Of a stretch of DNA of 64,000 bases, positions 48,221 through 61,447 are shown piece after piece. This DNA is from Lunularia cruciata (lineage: Eukaryota; Streptophyta; Marchantiopsida; Lunulariales; Lunulariaceae). The translations under genes were made by a program, and so were the position numbers. Position 1 is the first letter of the stretch. Every line of letters starts with the position of its first letter. The stretch covers positions 55,223,034 through 55,287,033 of the forward strand of contig OX419762.1 in assembly GCA_948567375.1 (NCBI GenBank). The letters are read 5' to 3'. The notes beneath the pieces are model-generated. The model was not told the origin of the DNA. It saw only the letters and a program-made list of their open reading frames with translations, and did not search any database.

Positions 48221-48243
48221 ATGGAGTTGTAGGTTGGATGTAA
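48221..48243 (+). promoter_or_regulatory. Minimal uORFs, including an ATG-TAA start-stop
   Basis: ATG GAG TTG TAG (48221-48232) is followed six bases later by ATG TAA (48238-48243), about 80 bases before the main start codon. Start-stop elements can stall ribosomes in plant leaders; here this is inferred from sequence only. Confidence 0.45.
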
Positions 48244-48325
48244 GGTACGAACTTAAATTATTGTGTAAGGAGGCTGTAAGTGGGTCCGTAGCTCTGGTGG
48301 TTGAGTTGTGGAGAAGTGAGCGATT

Positions 48326-51300
48326 ATGAGCGCACCGGGGAATGGAGTTACGGAAACTAGAGCGGGAGTGGCAGAGAGATGGATAGCGGCCCAGGCTGGA
48401 ACGACACCCAGTTTTTCTCCGAGTAATTCTCCCAGGCATTCTAATGTTTCGTCGCCGAGAGCTGGATCTTGGTCAGGGAATGTGGTTTCTCCGTCTCCCT
48501 CGACTGTTGCCGCCTCTTACAATTTTGGACCCCCAGCGATCGAGAGTGGTCATGCGCCTCCTTACTCTGGACATGCAGCTCACTATCCGACTCCTCGTAC
48601 GGGAGCATCACCTTATTCTGCTGAATCCGGATATGGCGCTCAAATTCCACCCCTTAATTTAGGTTATTATTACCAGCCTCAGCACACGTCCCTGAACTCC
48701 TCATTTATTCATGGGCCCAATGCCTTAGGTAGAAATTCCGGAAGTGGCCTTTTTGGAGTCAGCAATCCCGATAAGCCTCAGTATAACTTCAGGGACCAGA
48801 GTAAAGATATCTCCAATGACGCTGCAAGGAAATTTTCTGCTACACCTCCCAATTATTTTCTTGCCTCCGGCAACGAAAAGCTGTATGAAGCTTACAATGA
48901 ACTCCATGGTCTTGCACAGGACTTCCACAAACCATTCGATGCCCCTGCAATCTTGGTTGTGGGTCATCAAACCGACGGAAAAAGTGCTTTGGTCGAAGCT
49001 CTTATGGGTTTCCAGTTCAATCACGTTGGAGGTGGAACTAAAACCCGTCGGCCTATAACTCTGCATATGAAGTACAACACAGAATGTACCGAACCGAGAT
49101 GTTTCTTGATTTCAGAAGACGGACCTCCCAGGGAAGAGGAGAAAAGTTTGGACGATCTTCAGGTGATTAACGGCAACTTGCTTGGTTTCGTGAGTTCAAG
49201 TGAAGAAGTAGAATACTAATTTTTCACCAATCCAAGACCAAACTGGCTGCACCACTGCATATAGAATCTACAGATTGAACAGAAGACTAAAGTAGCCTCA
49301 TGCTTTGACGGTCGATGCAGATAGGTGGCATCACAGTTGGATACTGTTACTAATCATTTTTTGTTTCGGTTCTCATCATCAGGCATACATTGAGTCAGAG
49401 AATATGAGGTTGGAACTAGAACCCTCTCAATTCTGGGCCAAGGAGATAGTTGTGAAGATTGAGTACAAGTTTTGCCCGAATTTGACGATTATTGACACGC
49501 CTGGACTTATTTCTGCTGCTCCCGGGCGAAAGAATATTTCCTTACAGGTATGTTTCTCTACTTTGAAATCTCCAAGTAATGCACTAGTGGCGGTGTGATC
49601 GAAACTCGTCTTAATATCACTAGGTGCGGGAGTCAGAATCCTTACATACTGTGTAGTTCCCAAAAGTGTGTTGTGCTTGAGTTAAATTTAAAAGCTTCTT
49701 CAAAATTTGCAGTCACAAGCAAAAGCAGTGGAGGCCCTTGTGCGAAGTAAGATGCAGCAAAAAGAATTCATCATTCTCTGCCTTGAAGACTGCAGTGATT
49801 GGAGTAATGCCACAACCAGGAGGTTTGTCATGCAGGTAGGTATTCAATGCATCTTCGACTTCTGTTCACAGCTTATGTTCTGCCTGGGGAAGTTCCCTGT
49901 GAACGAGAGCTTCTCCTCCAACTTTGAAGAATATCTAGTGATTTTCTCCACCATTCGTCTGAGCGTTAATATTCTATTGCAACCTTCACAGATGGATCCA
50001 GAGCTGACCAGGACAGTAATAGTGTCAACGAAACTTGACACTAGAATTCCCCAATTCGCGCGCCCAGCAGATGTCGAACTTTTCCTCAGGCCACCATCCA
50101 GGCTGCTAGATGGAAATATTCTGGGTGATACACCTTTTTTCACTTCTGTGCCATCAGGAAGAGTCGGCACCAGTCGAGATTCTGTGCATAGAACCAACGA
50201 GTCCTTCAGAGAAGTAAGCAAAGAATTTGTCCCATCTCCCTTCAGTTTAAGCAAGATGATAGTTCGTTAGTTTGGAATTATGCTTTCTCCTTGATTAAAT
50301 TAAGTTATATAATGCTGTCTCTTTCACCACCTAACACCTGATTTATCTGGGCACACAGGCTGTAGCAATGCGTGAGACTTTGGATGTAGCAATGTTGGAG
50401 GAGAAATTGGACAGGTCCCTATTAGCCGCAGAGAGGAACCGTGTTGGTATCAGTCGGCTACGATGTTTCCTTGAACAGCTTTTGCAGCGTAGGTGATTAC
50501 ATATACTGGACTCCCGGTTTGATCACCATGTCTGCAGATAGGGTTGATATGTTCGTTCTATACAACTTGGTCACGAGTGATTGTTTTAGAAAAGAGTTTA
50601 GATCTCAGCTGACGTCCCTGAACAATTTATGATTGCTGTTGTGAGAAGGTACATGGATAGTGTCCCAACTATTGTTCCACTGCTAGACAAGGAATATCGC
50701 GTCACAGCCATGAAGTTGCAACAGACCTCCCAAGACCTGGCGTGAGTACTCATATTTGCGTTTGCCCTTACACCTAATTATGTGATTGGAAGGATATGGA
50801 GAGGTTGAAGTTTGTATTTATGCTGTAGAGTTGAATATTGTCCATCAACAGAAACTTTGTACTAATTTGCGGCCCCTTATACTCTACTCGCAGCAATTTG
50901 AATGAAGCGAAACTGAAGGAGCGTGGTAGACTTTTCAGAGATTCGTTTTTATCTAAGGTACGCTGTAAGATGTCCTGTTTGAATTGGTTGACAATCTGGG
51001 CAGTTGGAGACTCGAATGTAAGAATGTGTCCGGAGTATTGCTCCCCAGTCATCAGATATTCTTCAAGTTTGTATTTTGCACGTGCCAGTTGTAGCTACTC
51101 AATTTCTTGAAAATTTCCTGCTAACACTCTTATCTGGTATTTTCACTACAGCTTTCTCTTTTGCTAAAAGGAACAGTCGTTGCCCCACCTGAGAAATTTG
51201 GTAAGAAAGATGACACCTACTATTGCAGTAGGATGACTGATACTTCCGATGTCGCTTGTATTATCACAGTCTGAATACTTTTGAAGACGCTTGGACCCAA

Positions 51301-54300
51301 TGCTCCACCCACAGTCAAAAGTTCAGACTTTCTAAAGGTCTCAAATTGCATTTGGAGTTGATGAGGAGATGTGATACTGAAGTTAATAAATTTTTGATAC
51401 TTGCAGGGGAAGCACTCCAGGATGAAAGAGTTCATGGAGGATCTTTCGTCGGAACAGATGGCGTGCAAATTGCACCTAAGCACACTCCTGTAAGTCTCCT
51501 AGACAGAGGTGTATGCAACTCTGGATAGCCTGAGGTTTGTTTCAACATCTATCGCATTGATATTCCGCCCATGTTTACTTCGCAGGTTTTTCCTCTAAAA
51601 ACTGAGATCATGTAGTTTCATATGTGAAAATGTCTCACGCAGTAGGGTTTGGTGGATGGCTCACTCGAGAAACATCCATCTGGAAAACTAACACCCAACC
51701 GCTTGTATCAAAGGGTTTGGTTGTCAAGCTTACCAAGTATTCAATGCGATACAGTTTCAAATGTCAAGTGCATTGCAATAAAGAGATTTGTTTTGTATTT
51801 TCTTGTCACATTGAAGTAGAAGAATGATTGGTCTCAGAACTCTGGAATGCGGCTTTATGGTGGCGCGCAATATCACCGAGCAATGGCAGAGTTCAGGTTT
51901 GTGGTCGGTGGGGTGAAATGTCCTGCTATCAGTAGAGAAGAGATCGTAAATGCCTGCGGAGTAGAGGACACCCATGATGGAACAAACTATTTCAGGTGAT
52001 CTTTCTTTGTCCTTTTCGCTCGTCTTTCTTTTACATCTTAAGAGGTTGAGACCAAATCTTCTCATTCTTAGTTTGATGTTCCCACCTTTATGTCTTGACA
52101 GGAACAATTAAAGATGTTATTTCTTCAGATACACCGTTGAATGTCAACTAGGTAATATGCATTGTGGACTTCTCTGGTTTGATTAAGTTGTACTTGATGT
52201 CACAGAACGGCCTGTGTAATAGCAGTTTCAAAGGCGAGAGATGTATTTGAGCCTTTCCTGCACCAAGTACGTATACCATTCTGCTTGAGAATCATTCAGT
52301 ATATAAGATCTTGGTCACGCTTTAACCCAAATAATGGCAGTGGAATCTAGTGGAATCTATTTATAGAGCAAAAGAGGATACAAAGAAGTTTTAGTTTCTT
52401 TGTTAGGTGACACTGGGTTAAGAGAATTTGTGGTCAGTTTTGATCAGTTTACATTAGCACCCTCTTCTATGACGTTCTATATTTGACCGGGTGGTTTCAT
52501 TTGTACTTCTGGTGCTCCATCTAGTGTTGATGGTGCATATTCCACACACGTTTGAGGGTTTTGCACATTCTGCACATAAATGGAATTATGGGAAACAAGT
52601 CTTTTGTGCTACCCGGTAAGATGCTTCACTCTGCACGAAATATATGCGGCCTTCTAGGCTTCAAAAAGCGGATATCACGGATTCAAGTGCTGCATCTGCT
52701 CTCTTTGCAGTTGGGATTTCGACTTTCTCACATTCTTCGGCGGCTACTCCCAATCGCACTCTTCCTTCTCCAGGTATAGATGGTCGCTCACAGTTACCAC
52801 AGATCAATTTGCAGATCTTCAATCAAATCCATCAGCTCACACTTTATCGTTGTTCGACCAATCTGTCACATTCGCATTGAAGTTCACCTTCTGTTTCCAT
52901 CTGGCAGAAAGATGGAGAATATTTGAGTGGACACGATATGTTTATGAAGCGAGTTGCGACAGCTTTTCACATGTTTGTGGAATCAACAGAAAGGAACTGT
53001 CGTGAAAAGTACGTGATGTGGTTTCGCTAGTTTAGCGGGCAACTTGCGTTATCAAGTAAGCGCTTGAAATTTGTAAGTCATGGAATGGAAATTCAGTGCT
53101 CTTCTTATAAGTACTGATTAAATCTGGATGAAAGCAGATGCATGGAGGATTTAATTAGTACCACACGCTATGTTACATGGTCCCTACACAACAAGGTGAA
53201 ATTCTGATTCTCTCTAATAGCCTAGTATGTCTGTGTGAGGGTATGCATTATACAGTCGAGATCCAGAAGTGCTACATATGCTCATATGCTCCAACTAGTT
53301 ATTAACTTTAAGGCCAGTTAGATGCATGGTACTCTTTGATTGTTATGGAACAAACTACTTCATAGGAATGCGATATATGTAGATATTTGTAGATGTTAGA
53401 TACCTACACAAAAGGTTGTGGTGAGACAACTCGGACATCGCTTGTATTGCCATGATTGGTCATTCTGTACTTTCTAGCTAGTGGGTCCTTGGGTTTTCTT
53501 TTAATTCCTTGCAACTAGTCTGACAACGAGTCAACGCTATGTTTCAGCATCGTTCAGCGCTGCGATCTTTCCTTGACAATCTTGCAACAAGTGAGCAGAC
53601 ATTTGCCGGGGTAACAACACTTCTAGACAGCACTGCCACCGTTGTTGGCAACAGTAACAAGCAGGACAACAATAAAGTGCGCCAGCAATCTATAGAGAAC
53701 GGAAAAGTTCCAGGCAATTCGGAAGGAACGGGGGTTGGTCAGACCGCACAGGCACGTCTTGTTGATCTTCTAGAGAGCACTCTTTGGAATCGAAGGCTTG
53801 CACCTACATCTGAAGAGATTGTGAACGCCCTTGTCCAACAGTTGTTTGAGGGAATTCGAGATCACTTTGTTGCTGCTGCTGAGCTAAAAGTGAGTTGACC
53901 GAAGTGAAATGCAATTTGAGGTGGTGAACATTTCTTGATAATCAAGCACATGCACGTTTCAGTTCATGAACATTCTTCGGCATTCCGTCCTCTGGAAAGC
54001 CTTCCAACACTTCTCCCGTGCTTTTCATCATGTACTCCGTACTTGCTTGTGTTCACTTTGGCCTCTACGGTCTCCGCAGGTGTGTCCCCTTGGCTAACGT
54101 TGATATTCTTCTACGTCTCGCAGTTCAACTGCTTCTTCTTGATGCCCGTGGTGGATAAGTTCCCGGCACTACTAAGAGAGGATTTAGAATCTGCTTTCGT
54201 TGAGGATATTGATAACGTCTTCAACGTCGGACATGCACGTCGCAGTCTAGAACAGCGTCGCCGTGATCTTGAGCTTGAACTCAAAAGGGTAAGTTGTCTG

Positions 54301-54598
54301 CTATGGTAATTCTGCACTGCTTTTCGTATCTAGCATTTGCTTCCTGGCCTGGGTATGTTTGACACCATCAAAGGACTTATGAACCGTATATTGAGTAATA
54401 TTCATGCGGTGCCTTGGGCATTTGCGTCCATGTTGTTCGTTAACTGGTGGGGAGTGTTCATTTTTTTTGCAGGTTGAAAGGCTGCAAGAGAAATTCACAG
54501 CTATCCACCACCATTTGAGTTCCTCTCAACCACAACCTGCACCTCAGAAAGACCTATCTGAAGCTTTGGCAAGTCTTAATGTACAAGAAGAGTTATAG
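48326..54598 (+). CDS. DRP5B: Dynamin-related plastid/peroxisome division GTPase
   Basis: Orthologue of Arabidopsis ARC5/DRP5B, a cytosolic dynamin that constricts the outer surface of dividing chloroplasts and also acts at peroxisomes. Seventeen exons in phase, 947 residues: 48326-49162, 49383-49547, 49713-49835, 49992-50213, 50359-50492, 50649-50741, 50894-50957, 51152-51200, 51407-51489, 51838-51995, 52206-52266, 52711-52773, 52908-53008, 53138-53195, 53548-53889, 54124-54288, 54473-54598. Start: in-frame TGA at 48317-48319. Residues 1-180 are a Ser/Pro/Gly-rich disordered extension; homology begins at LYEAYNELH (186). GTPase motifs: GHQTDGKS (213-220), DTPG (317-320), TKLD (388-391). Later landmarks: FVGTDGVQ, GAQYHRAMAEFRF, EEIVNACGVED, LLDSTLWNR-like LLESTLWNR, CFFLMPVVDK and a C-terminal coiled coil. 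The sixth exon could also start at 50646 (one extra Arg). All borders are GT-AG. Confidence 0.96.
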
Positions 54599-56234
54599 TC
54601 AATGGTTCTCGGGTTCAAGACCCAACACCAGCTGTCTGCATCTTGGAGCTTTTCGGAAGTGATTGGCGATTCTGCAGCATCGAGAATTACCCGCTCCTGG
54701 GGTGAAGGTGAAGACAAATCGGCATCTTAGCTGGTCCGATGAAGGACATGTAAATTAGTCGCAAAATGTTCAACGTTTTCGTACCTTTGGTATTTAATTT
54801 TCTGTTACAAATTATAGCAGTTAAAGGGATGCTCCTCTCACTGGCGTCTCGCCAAATCTTCCTCATCAATATTTAATCTTCTCTGTAACACTATTTCCAC
54901 CTTCCCGCAGGGATAGTGCTTTCATGTCTATCACGATCACCTTCTCTGTGATTCGGAGATTTACCAGAATTTTTTGAGAGTAAAATCCGCTCATTTGCTC
55001 TTTGTATGAAGCATTGCCCATTTTCCTGTATATAGCACACTTTCCACCACCATCGATGTGAGAAGGATGATTCCCTATAATGCTCGTCAATGTTGGGTAC
55101 AAGACTAATGAAGACTAAATTTTTGATTATCCGGCGTAGGACCTCTTTCGGAACGCTCATGAACACTCGTTTATGCACATCATTCACCTTCCGGATAAGA
55201 AGATGTATCAACAAACGTGCCATGTACACCTTGAGTTACGATACATATTTTTCAGACTCTAACTTCGGAGTCTGACAGAAATCTGGTAGGACTGGGTATA
55301 CAAAATGAAATAGAGGACGTCAGAAGGGAGTCTAGACATGATCTATCTCGAACTCTGTTCTCAATTTATTTCCTGTTCCTCATTGTTCTCTTCTCCTATG
55401 TCATGACACAAATCTTGGTTACTTCTTTACTACATGACTGTTATTTTTAAGGCGTCCTACATCCCGTTAGACCTTAACCGCTTAACTCAGTCTGGGTCGT
55501 ATACTTATGGTATCTGGATCATTAGAGAATTTGCGAATGTACTTCTATTGTCAAATGTCTGCACGAGTTGCCAAGCTAAGCAAGCATCGACTGTTGCGAC
55601 ACTGTACTGTGATCAGTTCAGCGTTTTTGAACGTGACAGATCTCCTATTGTCGAGTTTTGCCGTATTATCATACCAGATTCGTACGGTTGATCCTACGGT
55701 AAGATCATGACTGACAGGCGATCATGTGGAAATTTCCTCTTTCCCTGTCTTTCAGCGACTTCCTAGACTGTAGCTTGGCAAGTGCAGTGTCACTCAAAGC
55801 ATCCTAACACCGATGCCGGACATGTGCGTATTTCCTCACTCCTGTGTTGCGGAATGTTTCAGGTTAGGTTGTTGAAGATCGCCGAACACGGAATTATCAT
55901 AAAGCATCTTCAAAGTTGTTTTCCGTGCATCAATTCCTGACATATCTCATAACCTCACTTAAACCGCTACTTGGTACCTCCTTCTATCTACCTTGTTTGC
56001 TGTGGATGCTTTAATTCATTAACAAGCAATGGGAACTTTTATCAGAACGTACTGATCTCATCTAGAAGTTTGTAAGCGTCACCTTCCGGCACACTCCATA
56101 AATGTAAATTTTTCACGAGACTACTCAGTGTTATAAACATTTATATGGATTCAGTACATATTATCCTAATAGGCTAATTGAAACCGTCAATGGTTTCCTT
56201 GAATCAACCTAACTATCTCCTCTTTAGGAGAATG
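54599..56234. other. DRP5B 3' flank and intergenic DNA
   Basis: The first few hundred bases must hold the DRP5B 3' untranslated region; AATATTTAATC near 54870 is a possible but weak polyadenylation context. No other gene was recognised. Confidence 0.4.
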
Positions 56235-56362
56235 AAGGCCACCGCGAGGAAAAAAACGAAGGATGGTAAGACCCATCAAGCCGTACAAGGAAAAGGTAAA
56301 ATGGTGCTAAACTCCACTAGGGTCTATATGAGAAATTTACTCTACCGCACCTAAGACTATTT
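56235..56362 (-). mobile_element. 5'-truncated LINE tail
   Basis: GGCCACCGCGAGG, ACGAAGGATGGTAAGACCC, CAAGCCGTACAAGG and GGTCTATATGAGAAATTTAC match the LINE tail in the same orientation as the other copies. Confidence 0.8.
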
Positions 56363-59300
56363 CCTTTCACCCTTAACCCTTTTCCTAACCCCATAATCCT
56401 AAACTCTAGACCCTTTGACCATTCGCCATCCATACTCCACATGCTGGTGAAGCCAGAAAAATGATTTCAATAATGATGCTTTTGGATTATAGAGACCGTT
56501 TGAGGTCTCTATCTTGATTAGGGTCCACAGTAAAATTCATTGTTACTTACATCATGTTAAGGTAAAGGAATTTCCAATTTCCAAGTACATTGTTGAGTAT
56601 TACATTTATTGGTTCTTTTTATTACATAGTGGCTTTTGGAACATTTGCTCATAATCCGACGCTACAGTGCATTTATGCACCAATAGTATCGTTGTCTTCA
56701 CAAGAACAAGACTATTACATCATATTGATTCAACTTTTAGTGCTAAAATATCTGAATTATCAAACTAAACTGAAATTCAATATATAAAAGGACTCTGAAA
56801 TAAAACGATGAAGAAACTGTGGGTTGGTGAATAGCGGAGTATTATCAACCTCACCGGTGAATACACTTGCCTATATAATGTCATTGATTTATGATGTAAA
56901 TATATTAGTTTTCCGTTATATAGAATAAATAATTTACGATATAAAGATATTGGTGCTCCGTTCTATAAAAATAAATGATTTATTGATGCGAGTGTCGATG
57001 GTTCCCTTCTTCTGATATTTGCGTAAAGGATCCTCCAATAAATAGCAAAGGCTCTTTGCAAAAAGCTCAATATAAGATTGTAATTCAACTTCAATAAAAT
57101 TTCAAGTTGAATTGTATCAATCCAAAACAAAGTCATCACTAAAAAGTCCTCACATCTATATGTTAAAAAACAAAAAAAAACCAAGTTCATATTTTTTTAA
57201 GTAAATAAAATGGCAGTATATTGTATATGGATGTATCGTACAAGGAGCATTTGTACTACGCTTCAGAAAATCTTGAAGTAAAGAAATGTTAGAACTACAA
57301 ATAAAATAAAATAACATAATGTATATACTAGTATGTTCTTAGTGTCGACTTTGTTTGAATTTATAAAACTTATTAAAATCATGGGAAAATAATCAATAAG
57401 AACATTAAAAGAGAAACCGGACAATAATATCATATCTTCACATATCCTACTTCATGGCCACCAGAATTAGTTATGACATAAATTTCGAACTTACTTTTTT
57501 TTTAAATTCGAACTTCCTTACAAGTAGGGGAACCACCTGGAAGGCTAAAGGGCAATTTGCCAAGTTCAGCTTTATTACTTTGGCAGCGACGTATCATATC
57601 GTTGTAGAGAAAATAACCTTGTTTGATATTTTGGAAAAAACACTTTTATTTGCTAGTAGGAACGATCAAGCTAGAGGCTTTTGTTGCATTAGGCATATGT
57701 TGTGGGTATTGCAAATTCCTACAGTATATGCCGTAGGAATTCTATTGGTATGATTTGTAAGTTAGGAATAAATTGGAAACACTACCAATCAGGTCGAGTT
57801 GCTAGAATCATCTCAACTTTATTTATTTATATGTGTAGGTCCAAATTCCGCTTTAAGCGGAATATCTTCTGCATGTGCTTGTGATGGTTATAATTTTTTA
57901 ACTGCACGAATATAAATTATATTAGAGATATATTAGCGTAAATTTGAGTGAGTTTCAATCAATAGGTTTCCTAGAGTTCCCATCAGTTTATTACCAGTGG
58001 GTTAGAGCCTAACCCAACAACCTAGCCAAAGTTAGGTTTGAACTGGGAGGACCGGTACAAGTGTCAAGTTTAGGATAGACACAGCTGACGAATGAATCTC
58101 CCATGTGTGCTCCAACTGTAAAGCGTGTAAAGGTAGGGTTCGAACCTAACCTGGCTCCAAGATTAGGTTTGAACTGAGGGAGTGGGTGCCGAGTAGTCAG
58201 TAGAGGAGAATGTACCTCCTCCAATGAGAGCTCCTGTCTTAATTCTCGTGTTATCAGTTCAGTTACCTAGGAGGTTTATCTTAAGTATTCAATTCCATTG
58301 ATAATAAAGGTTGATACTCTTGAATATGTAGTCACAAAGGCTCGAAAACTCATATTCTTATTCTCTTTAATTATTTAAAGCGGAAACTTTTCTCTTCACT
58401 TTTTCTTCGTAATTCATATTCCCAGGGAGACCTTGTAAATAAGTATAAGTGAAATTGATGGCATTTTCCTTCGGGGTATTCTATTTGGCCTTCGGGTCTT
58501 TTGAATTCTCCTGCTGTTTGGTCGTCCTGCTGTTTGGTCATTATGGGTTGGGATGAATAATAATCGTTGTGATTTGAGTGACATTGGCAAATGTTAAGGT
58601 GCTTCTCGAATAGAATATTAAATTAATCAAAGGCATATTATCAGGAAAGGATTCTATCGTAATGAAAGAATCCAAAGAGTGCGTATCTATGACTAAAGGA
58701 AACTACTCTTGTATTGGAAAACTAAGAAACTTGTCGCATTATCAGTGTAGTGGTTAAACGAAACCTCGATATCCTAAACCCTAAACCGAAAGATACTCTA
58801 TGTTTAGGTTCATTTCTAAATATGGAGCTCGGATTAATATAACCTATTATATTACAACAAGTGTTGGTGATTACTCACATCGACGTCAATATTTTGTGAA
58901 ATACTTTATTGTAGGAGTCGTTGGTTGCTAGACGTTCCAGGAAGTAGTAGTAGGGATTATTTTAGGTAAACCCTATAGTGACCAAGATTTTTAAAAATGA
59001 GTGGTAAATACAAATCAGCTTAATCAAACTCAATATAATAAATGGAGCTTATTGTAAAGATCTCCGGTGATGGTTGTTTACCAAATATATTTTCCCAAGT
59101 GCATATTCTCCAAAGTTTTGATATCAACATCAACTCCGTTAAAACCCTAAACCCAACAACAATAATAACAGAGTCCGAGTTATGCTAGTCCAAGAATGGA
59201 AAAGAGGAATATGCTTATGTAGATATAATTAATTTATCCACGTACGTAATTTATAATCAATTACTATCAGAACATCTCGGGAAGCAGTGGCAAAATATGT

Positions 59301-60600
59301 TATCTATATATAAGCTTCCATGATTTGTAATTATTATACTTCAGCTTGTAAATCAGTGAATAAAAGAATAGCATAAAAGGAACAAAGAGGATGTATGTTC
59401 AAAAACCGAAGGAAATAATGTTCCAGAGATAATGTTTAATTATTCGAGTTGTGTATAGGTGAAGCGCACGCATCATAAATAACTTTAGTTAGGACAATTA
59501 AAAACAAAGACAAATCTCTATATATGCTAAATAATATTATATATTCTTTACTTTTGTTTTTTTTCAATACGAGTAAGCGTTTTGTTGGTAGGAATTTAAC
59601 TCGAACTAGTTTTCTTCCATTCTTACACCTTTTGTAGTAGTAGCCATTCGGACGAGAAAGATATTGTAGTTGTAAAATCTCTGAAAGGCTGAACAAGGAG
59701 ACAGAAGTATTGTATATATAGGCACATTTGGAGCTGATAATAATCGACTGCTCCCCAGATATATGACATGATGGAAGATCTATTCTCCTAGACTTGTAAA
59801 AGCCATTATAAGCACACAAAATAAAGGAAAAATGAAAAGGGAAAAGCTAGATAAGACTTTTATTACATACAATTTGTATTTTGCTTACGGCTTACGGTTT
59901 TTCATTAAAACACTTATGGAAGTGATAGTGTGGAGAAAAGACGTCCCGAATGACTTAAATATGATGAGTTAAAAGAAACTTGAAGTTTCAATGTATTATG
60001 ATGAAGGATGAGGTCATAATGTGTAGAAGTGATTTTATATTGTTTATGAATGTACAGTAGTTGGAAAAAGATATCAAAAAGTCTAGAGCTTTCCACTCTA
60101 TTCCATAGAGCAGGTCATCTTGTGATAGTTGTCATAAATCAGCGGGAGAAGTAAATAAGTACATCTAAAATCAACGGAATAAAACTTAATAAATAAATAT
60201 ATTCAGTGGTAAAAGGACAAGAGAAACACGGAGGAAACAAGCACAATGCCCCGTAGTGGTAAAGATAAACTTTTTCTTCTGAATAGTGAGATGCCAGGGT
60301 ACTTACCAACAAGGCCACAGTATCGAGAAACGTGATGAAGACAAGGGTTGTACAAAAAGTGACCGGATATCGTAAGGCTGCAGCGGGAGTTGACTGGAAT
60401 GGAGGCCGATCGCGGCCGTTTGCACGGCCAGTATGCCGGCTACAGAAAAGTAGGGGGCCGAGCAAGGAAGGAAACAAACAAACAAACAAAAAGAATTCCG
60501 GGAAACAGAGGATAGAGTCTGGACGGAGACAGGAGGTCGTTCTGGGGGAAGGGAACAAAACCCTTCCTGTGTTCCCTGGGCCCTGCTGGGGACTCTCTGC
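56363..60600. other. AT-rich intergenic region upstream of URT1
   Basis: No gene supported. It contains a small cluster of TTAGGTTTGAACTG(G/A)G direct repeats with GGTTCGAACC (58010-58190) and a telo-box-like CCTAAACCCTAAACC at about 58775. ORFs are short and AT-driven. Confidence 0.45.
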
Positions 60601-60605
60601 CCTGG

Positions 60606-61443
60606 CTTTTGCTGGCTGGCTGGAGGGAGGGATGGAGGGAGGGAAGGAAGGAAGGGAAGGGAAGGGAAGAGAGGAGAGGAGATGTGAGAGAGGATTCAGA
60701 TCTTTCTTTTTTGTTTTGGTTTGGGAGAGGGTCAGGGTGCGAGCGATGGCCGCAGCAGCAGCAGAAGAAGAAGATTTGCAGCAGCAGCAGCAGAGGAGGC
60801 AGTTGAATCGCGGTGTAATCGTTCGTTAATTCTGGGCTCCGTCGTCTTCTTCTTCTTCTTCTGTTCTTCTGATGTCTGTAGATTAGGAGTACCTACCAAA
60901 TTAGAATAGGAAGAAGTTATACTACAAAACGAGAGAGAGAGAGAAGGAAGGGCAGCGGCATCGATGGATTGATGGTAGCAAGAGAGGAGAGGATAGGAGA
61001 GGGGAAGGGACGGGAAGGTCTGTGAGGAGGAGCAGTTTTTTTCCTGTTCCGTCGTTGGAGACTGAACGAGCAGGAGAAGGAGCTGCGAGCAAAAGGAGGA
61101 GGTTGAATGGATTGGATGGTCGAAGAACGGGAAGGTGAGGACAGTCAGGAGCTGGGATCGGATGTGATATAGGAACAGGGACGCAAGGGCTGAACTGGAA
61201 GGAGGAAATATTGGTTAAAGCATCGAAGATTGTATTGTCTCAGGGCCATAGAGAGTGAGAGTTGTAGGTGAGGTAAGAGCGAGAGAGAGAGAGTGTAGTG
61301 AGTGCTTGGTGAGAAGAAGAGAAGGAGAGAGGAGAGGGATGAGAGTTTATGATCGGTAGGAGGAAGAGAAGAAGTGAGAGAGGGAAGGGAGAGGGAGGGC
61401 GAGGAGAGAGGAGAGGTAGGCGCGGGCGAATGCGACTTCCCTC
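60606..61443 (+). promoter_or_regulatory. GA-rich presumed 5' leader/proximal promoter of URT1
   Basis: Strongly purine-biased plus strand with GGAAGGAAGG, GAGAGAGAGAG and AGGAGAGG runs, right up to the URT1 start. It holds several ATGs, among them an Ala/Glu/Gln uORF (60746-60829) and a five-codon uORF (61430-61447) that overlaps the main start. GA tracts are bound by plant BPC factors and also occur in leaders; which part is transcribed is unknown. Confidence 0.5.
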
Positions 61444-61447
61444 ATGA
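61430..61447 (+). promoter_or_regulatory. uORF overlapping the URT1 start (ATGA)
   Basis: ATG CGA CTT CCC TCA TGA: the TGA (61445-61447) overlaps the URT1 ATG (61444-61446) by two bases. Confidence 0.55.

Noticed and set aside
48134-48439. 101-codon minus-strand ORF at the DRP5B start
   Set aside because: Antisense of the DRP5B first exon and leader; no motif, and the sense strand is firmly assigned.
58010-58190. Possible tRNA or SINE with GGTTCGAACC B-box-like sequence
   Set aside because: No cloverleaf arms and no properly spaced A box; the motif is part of local direct repeats.
60139-60558. 139-codon minus-strand hydrophobic ORF upstream of URT1
   Set aside because: Low-complexity complement of the purine-rich URT1 upstream region; no family recognised and no splice support.
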